DNA of 64,000 nt, from positions 3,348,001 through 3,412,000 of the forward strand of contig NZ_CP082301.1 of NCBI RefSeq assembly GCF_019880305.1. The letters run 5' to 3'. This DNA comes from Streptomyces decoyicus. GTDB lineage: Bacteria; Actinomycetota; Actinomycetes; Streptomycetales; Streptomycetaceae. Within the stretch, counting starts at the first letter, position 1. Each line of letters begins with the position of its first letter. The translations under genes and the position numbers were made by a program. The notes under the pieces were generated by a model. It worked only from the letters and a program-made list of their open reading frames with translations, did not search any database and was not told where the DNA came from. This document shows, piece by piece, positions 43,660 through 52,229 of the stretch.

Positions 43660-44577
43660 GTGCCCACCGACGTCCACCAGCACATCTGGCCGCCCGAGTT
43701 CGTCGCGCTGCTGCGGTCGCGCAGTGCGCCGCCGCGGCTGGACGGCTGGACGCTGCACCTGCCGGGCGAGCCCCCGTACGCCGTCGACCCCGCCGACCAC
43801 GACATCGCGGCCCGCGCCCGGCTCGCGCGCGCCGACGGCCTCGATCTGGCCCTGGTGTCGCTCTCCAGCCCGCTCGGCATCGAATATCTGCCGCCCGCCC
43901 AGGCCGCCCCCCTGCTCGCCGCGTTCCACGACGGCGCACTGGACCTGCCCGCCCCCTTCGGCGTCTGGGCCTCGGTCTGCCTCTCCGCACCCGAGCCGGA
44001 CGCCGAGGCGCTGCGGCGCGAGCTGGCCCGCGGCTGCGTGGGGCTCCAGCTCCCCGCCACCGCGCTGCTCGACGCCGCCGGGTGGGCGCGCTGCGCCCCG
44101 CTGCTGGACGCGGCCGCCGAGCAGGACGCACCGCTGTTCATCCACCCCGGCCCGGCGCCGTCCGCCGACGGGGACGCGCCCGCCTGGTGGCCCGCCCTGG
44201 TCCCCTACCTCCAGCAGCTGCACGCCTCCTGGTTCGCCTTCCGCGCCTTCGGCCGGCCGCGCCACCCGGATCTGCGGGTCTGCTTCGCGGCCCTGGCCGG
44301 ACTGGCGCCACTGCACGGCGAGCGGCTGGTCGCCCGCGGCGGCGGCCGGGACCGGGGCCGGGTGGACTGCAAGGCGTTCTACGAGACGTCCTCCTACGGG
44401 ACCCGTGCGGTCGATGCGCTCGTCCGGGCCACCGGCATCGATGTCGTCGTCAGCGGCAGCGACCGCCCCTATGCCGACCCCGTCATCCCCGACCTCGGCG
44501 CGCAGGCCGCCGTCCACGCCCTGCGTACCGCCAACCCGGCCCGCCTGCTGGGCCCGACGAAAGGAGCCCGCCCATGA
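43660..44577 (+). CDS. amidohydrolase (TIM-barrel, decarboxylase-like group)
   Basis: A 305-residue protein of the amidohydrolase_2 family. It opens with the metal motif D-V-H-Q-H-I-W, has F-I-H-P-G-P mid-barrel, and ends with V-S-G-S-D-R-P carrying the conserved Asp. Family members decarboxylate or hydrolyse aromatic or ring compounds. The frame opens at 43573 inside the operator, so I place the start at GTG 43660, where GGGAGG precedes it. It overlaps the cysteine-dioxygenase-like gene by 4 bp (ATGA), suggesting a joint pathway. Confidence 0.8.
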   Translation: MPTDVHQHIWPPEFVALLRSRSAPPRLDGWTLHLPGEPPYAVDPADHDIAARARLARADGLDLALVSLSSPLGIEYLPPAQAAPLLAAFHDGALDLPAPFGVWASVCLSAPEPDAEALRRELARGCVGLQLPATALLDAAGWARCAPLLDAAAEQDAPLFIHPGPAPSADGDAPAWWPALVPYLQQLHASWFAFRAFGRPRHPDLRVCFAALAGLAPLHGERLVARGGGRDRGRVDCKAFYETSSYGTRAVDALVRATGIDVVVSGSDRPYADPVIPDLGAQAAVHALRTANPARLLGPTKGARP

Positions 44578-45131
44578 CGTACCGCACCTCCCTGGCCGAC
44601 ACCGCCCGCGAGGTCCCCGACGGCGAGGAGCCGTTCACCGCACTGCCCGAGCGCAACCTCGACAAGCGCGAGCTCCAGGCGCTGGTCGACCAGCTCGCCA
44701 TCCGCCCGGACCTCTGGCGCGAACAGGTCGCGTTCTCCGACACCGAGCGCCACTACGCCTCCCTGCACCGCGACGAGTTCGTCGATGTCTGGCTGCTGTG
44801 CTGGACCCGGCAGAACGACACCGGCTGGCACGATCACGACATCTCCTCCGGAGCGGTCCATGTCGTCCAGGGCGTCCTGACCGAGTCCAACCCCCGCATC
44901 GGCGGCGAGCACCTGGCCACCGCGGTCGGCAAGGGCTCCTCCTTCTCCTTCGGCCCGGACCACATCCACCGGCTCACCGGCGCGAGTGACGATGCGGTGT
45001 CGGTGCATGCGTACTCACCGCCGCTGTGGCGGCTGGGCCAGTACGACATCACCGGGGACGGGCTGATGCGGCGGGTCTCGGTCTCGTACGCGGATGAGCT
45101 GCGGCCGATGGACGGGGCGACCGCGGCCTGA
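44574..45131 (+). CDS. cysteine dioxygenase type I family protein
   Basis: A 185-residue cupin. The iron-binding H-x-H motif is in W-H-D-H-D-I-S-S-G near 83-91, with the third His in H-I-H-R-L-T. These match the CDO family, which oxidises thiols such as cysteine to sulfinates. Bacterial relatives also act on other thiols, so the substrate is open. It is co-transcribed with the amidohydrolase and followed by a GC-rich terminator. Confidence 0.85.
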   Translation: MTYRTSLADTAREVPDGEEPFTALPERNLDKRELQALVDQLAIRPDLWREQVAFSDTERHYASLHRDEFVDVWLLCWTRQNDTGWHDHDISSGAVHVVQGVLTESNPRIGGEHLATAVGKGSSFSFGPDHIHRLTGASDDAVSVHAYSPPLWRLGQYDITGDGLMRRVSVSYADELRPMDGATAA

Positions 45132-45139
45132 ACGGCCGT

Positions 45140-45168
45140 GCGGCCCGGGACCGCGGGCCCCGGGCCGC
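45140..45168. terminator. terminator after the CDO-like gene
   Basis: A perfect 10-bp stem (45140-45149 with 45159-45168) with a 9-base loop, 8 bp after the stop. Confidence 0.65.
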
Positions 45169-45226
45169 TTCACCACTGGGGGCGCGGCCGTCCGCGGCCG
45201 GGCACCCGTGACCACGAATTTCACCC

Positions 45227-45278
45227 CTGCCTATTGACCTTCCATTCACCGCCATCGATCCTGCATGAATCCATACAG
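45227..45278 (+). promoter_or_regulatory. promoter/operator shared with the ABC importer operon (copy 2)
   Basis: CTGCCTATTGAC (45227-45238) is identical to the sequence at 36152. It is followed by CTTCCATTCAC and, at the same 34-bp offset, CTGCAT-N6-ATACAG (45261-45278), an imperfect form of the palindrome. It ends 20 bp before the permease ATG, almost the same distance as copy 1. Confidence 0.7.
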
Positions 45279-45298
45279 GCGCGACGCGAGGCGGACTC

Positions 45299-46711
45299 AT
45301 GGCAGGTGTGGTCGAACGGCGCTCCATCGACGTCGTCCCCGACGACGAACGGCACGGCAGCGCGGTCAGCCAGTTCACGCTCTGGCTGGGCGCCAACCTC
45401 CAGATCACCGCCGTCATCACCGGCGCGCTGGCCGTCGTCTTCGGGGCGAACGCCTTCTGGTCGCTGATCGGGCTGCTGCTCGGCAACCTGCTGGGCGGTG
45501 CGGTGATGGCACTGCACTCCGCCCAGGGGCCGCGGCTCGGCCTGCCGCAGATGATCACCTCGCGGGCGCAGTTCGGGGTGCGCGGCGCGGTGGTCCCGCT
45601 GGCGCTGGTCATCGTGATGTACATCGGGTTCTTCGCCAGCGGCAGCGTGCTGGCCGGGCAGGCGGTCGGGGAGCTGACGCACCTCGGCGAGACCCCCGGG
45701 ATCGTCCTCTTCGCCGCGGTCACCGCGGTCGCCGCGGCCGTCGGCTACCGCCTGATCCACACCCTCGGCAAGATCGCCGGCCTGGTCTGCGCACTGGCCT
45801 TCGTCTACCTCGGCTTCCGGCTGCTGGAGCGCGCCGACCTCGGCACGCTCCTGGCCGACCACCGCTTCGGGCTGCCGGTCTTCCTGCTCGCCGTCTCGCT
45901 CTCCGCCTCCTGGCAGCTGGCGTTCGGCCCGTACGTCGCCGACTACTCGCGCTACCTCCCGCGGCACACCTCGGCGCGCGCCACGTTCTGGTGGACGCTG
46001 TCCGGTTCGGTGCTCGGCTCGCAATGGTCGATGACGTTCGGCGCGCTGGCGGCCGCCGCGGCGCCCGCCGCGTTCGTGGGGCACGAGGTCAGCTATATCG
46101 TCGGCCTCGGCGGCGCCGGGGTGATCGCCTCGTTCCTCTACTTCGCCATCGCCCTCGGCAAGCTCACCATCAACATCCTCAACACCTATGGCGGGTTCAT
46201 GTCGCTGGTCACCAGCGTCAGCGGGTTCCGGGGGCAGCGCACCCTCAGCCCGCGCGGCCGCTCCGCGTACATCGCCGGAATCATGCTGGCCGGCACCGCC
46301 GTCGCCCTCCTGGGCAAGGACTCCTTCCTGACGTCCTTCAAGGACTTCCTGCTGTTCCTGCTGACCTTCTTCACGCCCTGGTCGGCGATCAACCTCGTCG
46401 ACTACTACCTGATCTCCAAGGAGCGCTACGACATCCCGGCGCTGAGCGACCCCGCCGGCCGCTACGGCGCCTGGAACGTGCGGGCACTGACGGTCTACGT
46501 CCTCGGGGTGCTCGCCCAGCTCCCGTTCCTGGCCACGCACTTCTTCACCGGCCCGCTGGTGGCACCGCTCGGCGGCGCCGACATCTCCTGGCTCGTCGGG
46601 CTCGCCGTGCCGGCCGTCCTGTACTGGGTGACCGCCCGCCGCGACACCGCGCGCACGGCGGAGCCGGCAGCGCCCCACGAGGACCAGGCGCCCGCCGAAT
46701 TGGGGGGCTAG
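45299..46711 (+). CDS. NCS1 family cytosine/purine/allantoin-type permease
   Basis: A 470-residue transporter with about 12 hydrophobic helices. The NCS1 pattern is visible early (W-L-G-A-N-L-Q-I-T), then G-L-P-Q-M-I-T-S-R-A-Q-F-G in helix 3 and F-G-P-Y-V-A-D-Y-S-R-Y-L-P mid-protein. Members import nucleobases, hydantoins or related cations with Na+ or H+. It follows the amidohydrolase/CDO operon after a terminator and has its own promoter, shared in design with the betaine-type importer. Confidence 0.9.
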   Translation: MAGVVERRSIDVVPDDERHGSAVSQFTLWLGANLQITAVITGALAVVFGANAFWSLIGLLLGNLLGGAVMALHSAQGPRLGLPQMITSRAQFGVRGAVVPLALVIVMYIGFFASGSVLAGQAVGELTHLGETPGIVLFAAVTAVAAAVGYRLIHTLGKIAGLVCALAFVYLGFRLLERADLGTLLADHRFGLPVFLLAVSLSASWQLAFGPYVADYSRYLPRHTSARATFWWTLSGSVLGSQWSMTFGALAAAAAPAAFVGHEVSYIVGLGGAGVIASFLYFAIALGKLTINILNTYGGFMSLVTSVSGFRGQRTLSPRGRSAYIAGIMLAGTAVALLGKDSFLTSFKDFLLFLLTFFTPWSAINLVDYYLISKERYDIPALSDPAGRYGAWNVRALTVYVLGVLAQLPFLATHFFTGPLVAPLGGADISWLVGLAVPAVLYWVTARRDTARTAEPAAPHEDQAPAELGG

Positions 46712-46752
46712 CCCTACCGCGCCGCCCGCCCGGCGGCCGTACGCTCGGCCGC

Positions 46753-47175
46753 ATGGCGACGCACGACCCCGACCTGCGCAAAGAACTCGACGCGACCCTC
46801 CAGACGCGCAAAGAGCTGGGCCCGGAGTACGAGTCGGAGCTCCTGGAGTCCTTCCTGGAGAAGCTGGACCGGAGCGTCGACCAGCGGGTACGGCGGCAAC
46901 TCGCCGAGCAGCAGCTCCAGGTGGCCCGCGGCGCCCGGCCGCCGCGCCCCGGGGGCGGCGGCAAGGAGGTCTGGGAACGGTTCGGGCTCGCCGCTCTCTC
47001 GCTGGTGCTGGCCGTCCCGCTGTCCGCGATCGCGGTGAGCCAGGCGGGGCAGCCGGGGCTGCTGATGTGCTGGGCCGGGATCGTCGGCGTCAACGCCGTA
47101 CAGGCCAGGGGCCCGCACAAGCTGCTGCGCCCGCGCACGGAGCGCCGCGACGGCGCAGCGGACTCAGGGGACTGA
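46753..47175 (+). CDS. small membrane protein with N-terminal coiled coil
   Basis: A 140-residue protein. The charged N-terminal 60 residues likely form a coiled coil (E-S-F-L-E-K-L-D-R-S-V-D-Q-R-V-R-R-Q-L). A Gly/Pro linker and two hydrophobic segments follow (about 76-92 and 98-113), then a basic tail. A conserved hypothetical in Streptomyces by recall; function unknown. It lies 41 bp after the permease. Confidence 0.75.
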   Translation: MATHDPDLRKELDATLQTRKELGPEYESELLESFLEKLDRSVDQRVRRQLAEQQLQVARGARPPRPGGGGKEVWERFGLAALSLVLAVPLSAIAVSQAGQPGLLMCWAGIVGVNAVQARGPHKLLRPRTERRDGAADSGD

Positions 47176-47484
47176 CAAGGGACCGGCAGGGACTGAAGGC
47201 GCCGGCGGGAGCCGGATGTGCGGGGACCGCCGCACCCCGGCCGTAGCCAGGGGCGGGACGACGGCGGTCCCCGCAAGGGACGCGTACCGGGTCAGAGCCG
47301 GTCGTCGCATCCGGTGGCGATCGTGGAGGTCCGGGAGCCGCTCCGGAGGTCCTTATCGCCGTGACAACACTGTGCCCGCCGCGTGTTAAGCCCGTGCTGC
47401 GCGCACATGACGCATACGTACACCTTGCGTCGACGGGCCGTTTCCTGACGGCCACTTGACGCCCCGAAGGGTGCGGAAACGGGC
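47176..47484. other. intergenic region with one hairpin and a doubtful small Cys-rich frame
   Basis: A perfect 13-bp stem (47219-47231 with 47263-47275) with a 31-base loop probably ends the upstream unit. On the minus strand a 43-codon frame (GTG 47423 to TGA 47292) encodes C-V-M-C, C-C and one further Cys, but it has only a weak ribosome site. I do not call it a gene. Confidence 0.4.
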
Positions 47485-47526
47485 GGCGGCCGGGGCGGGG
47501 CAGCGGCTGCCCCTGCCCCGGCCGCC
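47485..47526. terminator. terminator after cystathionine beta-synthase
   Basis: A stem of about 20 bp with one bulge, symmetric about 47503-47508, located just beyond the gene stop on the minus strand. Confidence 0.7.
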
Positions 47527-47536
47527 GGGGCCGTTG

Positions 47537-48925
47537 CTACTTGCCGGCCTCGCGCGCCAGGTAGGCCAGCAGGTCCTGTCGGCTCACCACGCCCTTCGGC
47601 TTGCCCTCGACGAGGACGATCGCCGCGTCCGCGTTCTCCAGGACCGCCATCAGGTCGGCGACCGGCTCGCCCGAGCCCACCTGCGGCAGCGGCGGGCACA
47701 TGTGCTTCTCCAGCGGGTCGGTCAGCGAGGCCCGCTGGGTGAACAGCGCATCGAGCAGTTCGCGCTCGACGACCGAGCCGACGACCTCCGCGGCCATCAC
47801 GTCCGGGTGCCCGGCGCCCGGCTTGACGATCGGCATCTGCGAGACGCCGTACTCGCGCAGCACGTCGATCGCCTCGCCGACGGTCTCCTCCGGGTGCATG
47901 TGCACCAGCGAGGGCAGCGCGCCCTCCTTGTGCTGGAGCACCTCGCCGACGCGGGCCGCCGGGCCGCCCTCCTCGAGGAAGCCGTAGTCGGCCATCCACT
48001 CGTCGTTGAAGATCTTGGACAGATAGCCACGGCCGCTGTCCGGCAGCAGCACGACGACCACATCGTCCGGCCCGAGCTTCGAGGCGACCTCCAGCGCACC
48101 CACCACGGCCATTCCGCAGGAGCCGCCGACCAGCAGGCCCTCCTCCTTGGCGAGCCGCCGGGTCATCTGGAAGGCGTCCTTGTCCGAGACCGCCACGATC
48201 TCGTCCGCGACGGTGCGGTCGTAGGCCGTCGGCCAGAAGTCCTCACCGACGCCCTCGATCAGATACGGGCGCCCGGAGCCGCCGCTGTAGACGGAGCCCT
48301 CCGGGTCGGCGCCGATGACCCTGACCTTGCCGTCACTGGCGTCCTTCAGATAGCGGCCGGTGCCGCTGATCGTGCCGCCGGTGCCGACGCCCGTCACGAA
48401 GTGGGTGATCCGCCCGTCCGTCTGCGCCCACAGCTCGGGACCGGTCGTCTCGTAGTGGGAGCGCGGATTGTTCGGGTTGCTGTACTGGTCCGGCTTCCAC
48501 GCACCGGGCGTCTCGCGCACCAGGCGGTCCGAGACGTTGTAGTAGGAGTCCGGGTGCTCGGGATCCACGGCGGTCGGGCAGACCACCACCTCGGCGCCGT
48601 AGGCCCGCAGCACATTGATCTTGTCCGTGGACACCTTGTCCGGGCAGACGAAGATGCACTTGTAACCCTTTTGCTGGGCCACGATCGCCAGGCCCACACC
48701 GGTGTTGCCGGATGTCGGCTCGACGATGGTGCCGCCCGGCTGGAGCTCACCCGACTGCTCGGCGGCCTCGATCATCCGCACGGCGATCCGGTCCTTGACC
48801 GATCCGCCGGGGTTGAAGTACTCGACCTTCGCCAGGACGGTGGCCTGGATTCCTCGAGTGACGTTGTTGAGCCGCACGAGCGGGGTGTTGCCGACTAGCT
48901 CAATCATCGAATCGTAAAACTGCAC
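47537..48925 (-). CDS. cystathionine beta-synthase
   Basis: A 462-residue PLP enzyme. The PLP lysine is K44 in G-G-S-V-K-D-R, the substrate loop is T-S-G-N-T-G, and the phosphate loop is G-T-G-G-T-I-S-G-T-G. A C-terminal pair of CBS domains (about 335-460) may bind a nucleotide or SAM-like effector. It condenses serine and homocysteine to cystathionine in reverse transsulfuration. The GTG at 48925 has GGAG 6 bp upstream; the open frame extends far upstream as an artefact. An O-acetylserine-dependent variant cannot be excluded. Confidence 0.92.
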   Translation of the reverse strand: MQFYDSMIELVGNTPLVRLNNVTRGIQATVLAKVEYFNPGGSVKDRIAVRMIEAAEQSGELQPGGTIVEPTSGNTGVGLAIVAQQKGYKCIFVCPDKVSTDKINVLRAYGAEVVVCPTAVDPEHPDSYYNVSDRLVRETPGAWKPDQYSNPNNPRSHYETTGPELWAQTDGRITHFVTGVGTGGTISGTGRYLKDASDGKVRVIGADPEGSVYSGGSGRPYLIEGVGEDFWPTAYDRTVADEIVAVSDKDAFQMTRRLAKEEGLLVGGSCGMAVVGALEVASKLGPDDVVVVLLPDSGRGYLSKIFNDEWMADYGFLEEGGPAARVGEVLQHKEGALPSLVHMHPEETVGEAIDVLREYGVSQMPIVKPGAGHPDVMAAEVVGSVVERELLDALFTQRASLTDPLEKHMCPPLPQVGSGEPVADLMAVLENADAAIVLVEGKPKGVVSRQDLLAYLAREAGK

Positions 48926-49128
48926 GGTGATCTCCGCGGTAGGGGGCGGCACGCTCTCCTGCGCCCGTGCGGCCAGCCTATTGCCCGGGTCCGTTAGAGG
49001 AGGGATGAGTTGCGTTCCGTGCAGGAACGGGCAACACCCTGTTGTAGGAGTTCTTGCCGATTCACGAGCGCGTCCGGCCCGCAGCGGGCCCAGGGCGCGC
49101 CCGCACTGCGCGGGGAGGAGCCCGGCCC

Positions 49129-50142
49129 ATGCCGATGACGATGTCCAGGGCCAGAGTGGCGCGGCGGATCGCGACCGCCGCCGCTTTCGGCGGCGGCGGG
49201 ATCGGACTGCTCGGTGTGGCCACGGTCGGGGTACTGCTGACCGAGGTCCGGCTGGCACGCCGCACGGTCGGCGGCTCCAGCGACATTCCGCCGTGCGCCG
49301 ACGGCCGCTACGGCGCCGCCTTCGATCACCGCACCGACCGACCGCCGCTGCGGCTCGGCTTCCTCGGCGACTCCACCGCGGCGGGCCAGGGCGTCCACCG
49401 CGCCCGCCAGACCCCCGGCGCGCTGCTCGCCTCCGGCCTGGCCGCGCTCTCCGAGCTGCCCGTCGACTTCCGCAATGTGGCACTGCCCGGCGCACAGTCG
49501 GACGACCTGGAGCGCCAGGTGGAGCTGATACTCGCGGACGGCAGCCAGACCCCGGACGTGTGCGTCATCATGATCGGCGCGAACGATGTCACCCACCGGA
49601 TGCCGCCGGCCCAGTCCGTGCGCCATCTCTCCGAGGCGGTGCGCAGACTGCGCGCGGCAGGCTGCGAGGTGGTCGTCGGCACCTGCCCGGATCTGGGCAC
49701 CATCGAGCCGGTCTACCAGCCGCTGCGCTGGGTGGCCCGGCGGCTCTCCCGGCAGCTCGCCGCCGCCCAGACCATCGGGGTGGTCGAGAGCGGCGGCCGT
49801 ACGGTCTCGCTCGGCGATCTGCTCGGCCCCGAATTCGAGGCACATCCCCGGGAGCTGTTCGGGCCGGACAACTACCACCCGTCGGCCGAGGGCTACGCCA
49901 CCGCCGCGATGGCCGTCCTGCCGACGCTGTGCGCCTCGCTCGGCCTGTGGCCGGAGAAGGAGCAGCCGGAGCCCGCCCGCGGCGAGGGACTGCTGCCGGT
50001 CGAGCAGGCGGCCGCCGAGGCGGCCTCCGAGGGCGGCACGGAGGTCACCGCCTCCCGGGCGCCCTGGGCGCTGCTCAAGCACCGCAGGCGCCGCCAGCTG
50101 CCGGCGCCGGAGCCGACGGACCCCTCGTCGGTCACGCGCTGA
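49129..50142 (+). CDS. SGNH/GDSL hydrolase, membrane-anchored or secreted
   Basis: A 337-residue protein. A signal-anchor helix lies at about 18-40. The hydrolase blocks follow: G-D-S-T (nucleophile Ser) near 84, a Gly in block II, G-A-N-D near 149, and D-N-Y-H-P-S with the catalytic Asp/His near 255. It is likely an extracytoplasmic esterase acting on acyl or acetyl groups. GGGGAGGAG lies 8 bp before the ATG at 49129. The C-terminal 60 residues are Glu/Ala/Arg-rich and probably disordered. Confidence 0.87.
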   Translation: MPMTMSRARVARRIATAAAFGGGGIGLLGVATVGVLLTEVRLARRTVGGSSDIPPCADGRYGAAFDHRTDRPPLRLGFLGDSTAAGQGVHRARQTPGALLASGLAALSELPVDFRNVALPGAQSDDLERQVELILADGSQTPDVCVIMIGANDVTHRMPPAQSVRHLSEAVRRLRAAGCEVVVGTCPDLGTIEPVYQPLRWVARRLSRQLAAAQTIGVVESGGRTVSLGDLLGPEFEAHPRELFGPDNYHPSAEGYATAAMAVLPTLCASLGLWPEKEQPEPARGEGLLPVEQAAAEAASEGGTEVTASRAPWALLKHRRRRQLPAPEPTDPSSVTR

Positions 50143-50180
50143 CGGGCGGCCACCGGGCGTGCCCCGGGCGGCACGGAACG

Positions 50181-50225
50181 AACGGGGAGGAGCCGTACGG
50201 GAATACCGTGCGGCTCCTGCCCGTT
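50181..50225. terminator. terminator after the SGNH hydrolase gene
   Basis: A 20-position stem (50181-50200 with 50206-50225) with one G-T pair and one mismatch around a GAATA loop. Confidence 0.82.
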
Positions 50226-50345
50226 CCCATAAGCGCCCGCTTAGAAAAGAGGCCCGCATCACAGCGCGGACCCCGTGACCTCAGCACTACGTGCAGGTAA
50301 CTTCCCTCACAGTCCGCCGTTTTCCCGCGCACTTGGAGCCGTGTG

Positions 50346-51566
50346 ATGCCCGAAGCCGTGATCGTCTCAGCCGCCCGCTCCCCGATCGGCCGCGCCTTCA
50401 AGGGCTCGCTCAAGGATCTGCGACCGGACGACCTGACCGCGAAGATCATCGAGACCGCCCTCGCCAAGGTCCCCGAGCTGGACCCCAGGGACATCGACGA
50501 CCTGATGCTGGGCTGCGGCCTCCCCGGTGGCGAGCAGGGCCACAACCTCGGCCGCATCGTGGCCGTCCAGATGGGGATGGACCACCTCCCGGGCTGCACC
50601 ATCACCCGTTACTGTTCCTCCTCGCTCCAGACGACCCGGATGGCGCTGCACGCCATCAAGGCCGGTGAGGGCGACGTCTTCATCTCGGCCGGCGTCGAGA
50701 CCGTCTCCCGCAGCGTCAAGGGCAGCTCCGACGGCCTGCCGGACACCCACAACCCGCTCTTCGCCGACGCCGAGGCCCGTACCGCGGCGCGCGCCGAGCA
50801 GGAGGGCGCCGACTGGCACGACCCGCGCGAGGACGGCCTGATCCCGGACGCGTACATCTCCATGGGCCAGACCGCGGAGAACCTCGCCCGCCTCAAGGGC
50901 GTCACCCGCCAGGACATGGACGAGTTCGGCGTGCGGTCCCAGAACCTCGCCGAGAAGGCGATCAACGACGGTTTCTGGGAGCGGGAGATCACCCCGGTCA
51001 CGCTGCCCGACGGCACGGTCGTCTCCAAGGACGACGGCCCGCGCGCCGGCGTCACCGTCGAGGGCGTCTCCGGCCTCAAGCCGGTCTTCCGCCCCGACGG
51101 CCTGGTGACCGCCGGCAACTGCTGCCCGCTGAACGACGGCGCCGCGGCGCTGGTCATCATGTCCGACACCAAGGCGCGCGAGCTGGGCCTGACCCCGCTG
51201 GCCCGGATCGTCTCCACCGGCGTCTCCGGCCTGTCGCCCGAGATCATGGGCTACGGCCCGGTCGAGGCCAGCAAGCAGGCGCTGCGGCGGGCCGGCCTCT
51301 CGGTCTCCGACATCGACCTGGTCGAGATCAACGAGGCGTTCGCCGCCCAGGTGATCCCGTCCTACCGCGACTTGGGCATCGACCTGGACCGCCTGAACGT
51401 CAACGGCGGCGCCATCGCCGTCGGCCACCCCTTCGGCATGACCGGCGCCCGCATCACCACCACCCTCATCAACTCCCTCCAGTGGCACGACAAGCAGTTC
51501 GGCCTGGAGACGATGTGCGTGGGTGGCGGCCAGGGCATGGCGATGGTCATCGAGCGGCTGAGCTGA
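50346..51566 (+). CDS. acetyl-CoA acetyltransferase (thiolase)
   Basis: A 406-residue thiolase. The nucleophile C90 lies in R-Y-C-S-S-S-L-Q, the C-terminal N-E-A-F-A-A-Q and [12 protein letters not shown] carry the His residues, and [10 protein letters not shown] near the end has the second catalytic Cys. It condenses or cleaves acyl-CoA. The first ATG of a GTG-ATG pair is used. A duplicated copy of its 3' end and terminator region follows. Confidence 0.93.
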   Translation: MPEAVIVSAARSPIGRAFKGSLKDLRPDDLTAKIIETALAKVPELDPRDIDDLMLGCGLPGGEQGHNLGRIVAVQMGMDHLPGCTITRYCSSSLQTTRMALHAIKAGEGDVFISAGVETVSRSVKGSSDGLPDTHNPLFADAEARTAARAEQEGADWHDPREDGLIPDAYISMGQTAENLARLKGVTRQDMDEFGVRSQNLAEKAINDGFWEREITPVTLPDGTVVSKDDGPRAGVTVEGVSGLKPVFRPDGLVTAGNCCPLNDGAAALVIMSDTKARELGLTPLARIVSTGVSGLSPEIMGYGPVEASKQALRRAGLSVSDIDLVEINEAFAAQVIPSYRDLGIDLDRLNVNGGAIAVGHPFGMTGARITTTLINSLQWHDKQFGLETMCVGGGQGMAMVIERLS

Positions 51567-51695
51567 GCTGGAGCGGAGGGTAGGGGTCGGGTGCGAGGTA
51601 CGAGTGCCCGGCACCTGCCCGCAGCGGAAGCGAAGCCCAGCGCGACCACAAGCACGAGCGGCTGAGCTGAGCTGAGCCGCGACGTAGCGGAGAGT

Positions 51696-51731
51696 AGGGG
51701 CCGGGGCTCGAGAATGAGCGCCCCGGCCCCT
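51696..51731. terminator. terminator in the duplicated 3' region after the thiolase gene
   Basis: A perfect 12-bp stem (51696-51707 with 51720-51731) with a 12-base loop. Sequence around 51656-51734 partly repeats the thiolase 3' end and following sequence at about 51550-51625. Confidence 0.8.
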
Positions 51732-51867
51732 GCCGTGTCCCCCACCGGGGGCGAAGCTCAGCCCGTCCGCCACCCTCCGGTGGCTCGAAGGGGAGCGCGA
51801 CAAAACGGACCAACTCCCGCCGGGCGCACACCCTTCGCTGTCGTGCGGATACCGGCGGCGACACGGC

Positions 51868-51881
51868 GTGACCTGCGTCAC
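51868..51881. promoter_or_regulatory. candidate Crp (cAMP receptor protein) site
   Basis: GTGACCTGCGTCAC matches the Streptomyces Crp pattern GTG-N6-GNCAC as I recall it. It is followed by AT-richer sequence and lies about 220 bp before the first mini-ORF of the leader chain. The rest of the gap 51567-52089 shows no gene. Confidence 0.5.
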
Positions 51882-52089
51882 TCGTTAACGAGATCGCGAC
51901 CCAATCTCCCCCAGGATTGTGACCAACGCCCTGAGGGAGAGGCGTTCTTGCAGGTCAGCATGGGGTCACACGAACGCACGGGGCCCTGCACCCCCTCCTT
52001 TTCGGGACATAGCGCACCGGGAGCGGTCGCCGAGGACCGGCAGGCTGATGTAGGAAGTCGGAGAACATTCTGCTAACGGGAGTACGCCG

Positions 52090-52122
52090 GTGAGTGAGCC
52101 GCTACCAGGAGTGATCCCGTGA
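52090..52122 (+). CDS. coupled mini-ORF 1 (10 codons)
   Basis: GTG start with GGGAG 7 bp upstream; product M-S-E-P-L-P-G-V-I-P. Its stop overlaps the GTG of mini-ORF 2 (GTGA, 52119-52122). It is first in a chain of three mini-ORFs leading to the gene at 52330. Confidence 0.4.
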   Translation: MSEPLPGVIP

Positions 52123-52229
52123 GTGAGTGCGTCAGGGGGGTCGCCCCGCCCGAAGGCCGGGGGAAGTCCGCGTACCTGTGCGCGGCCCGCGCGAAGAGGG
52201 CCGCCGAGCGAAGTGGGGAGGACGCATGA
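52119..52229 (+). CDS. coupled mini-ORF 2 (36 codons)
   Basis: GTG start with AGGAG 7 bp upstream. The product begins M-S-E-C-V-R-G-V-A-P-P-E-G-R-G-K and continues Ala/Arg-rich. It shares M-S-E and the G-V-x-P-x-E-x-R-G core with mini-ORF 3. Its DNA contains a GC-rich repeat (52134-52166) related to 52241-52274. The stop overlaps the next ATG (ATGA, 52226-52229). Confidence 0.45.
   Translation: MSECVRGVAPPEGRGKSAYLCAARAKRAAERSGEDA

Noticed and set aside
47292-47423. 43-codon Cys-rich minus-strand ORF
   Set aside because: Weak ribosome site and no supporting context; the cysteines may be chance. Mentioned only in the intergenic entry.
51882-52089. Cyclic di-AMP (ydaO-type) riboswitch upstream of the leader chain
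   Set aside because: I could not match the conserved core of that riboswitch.
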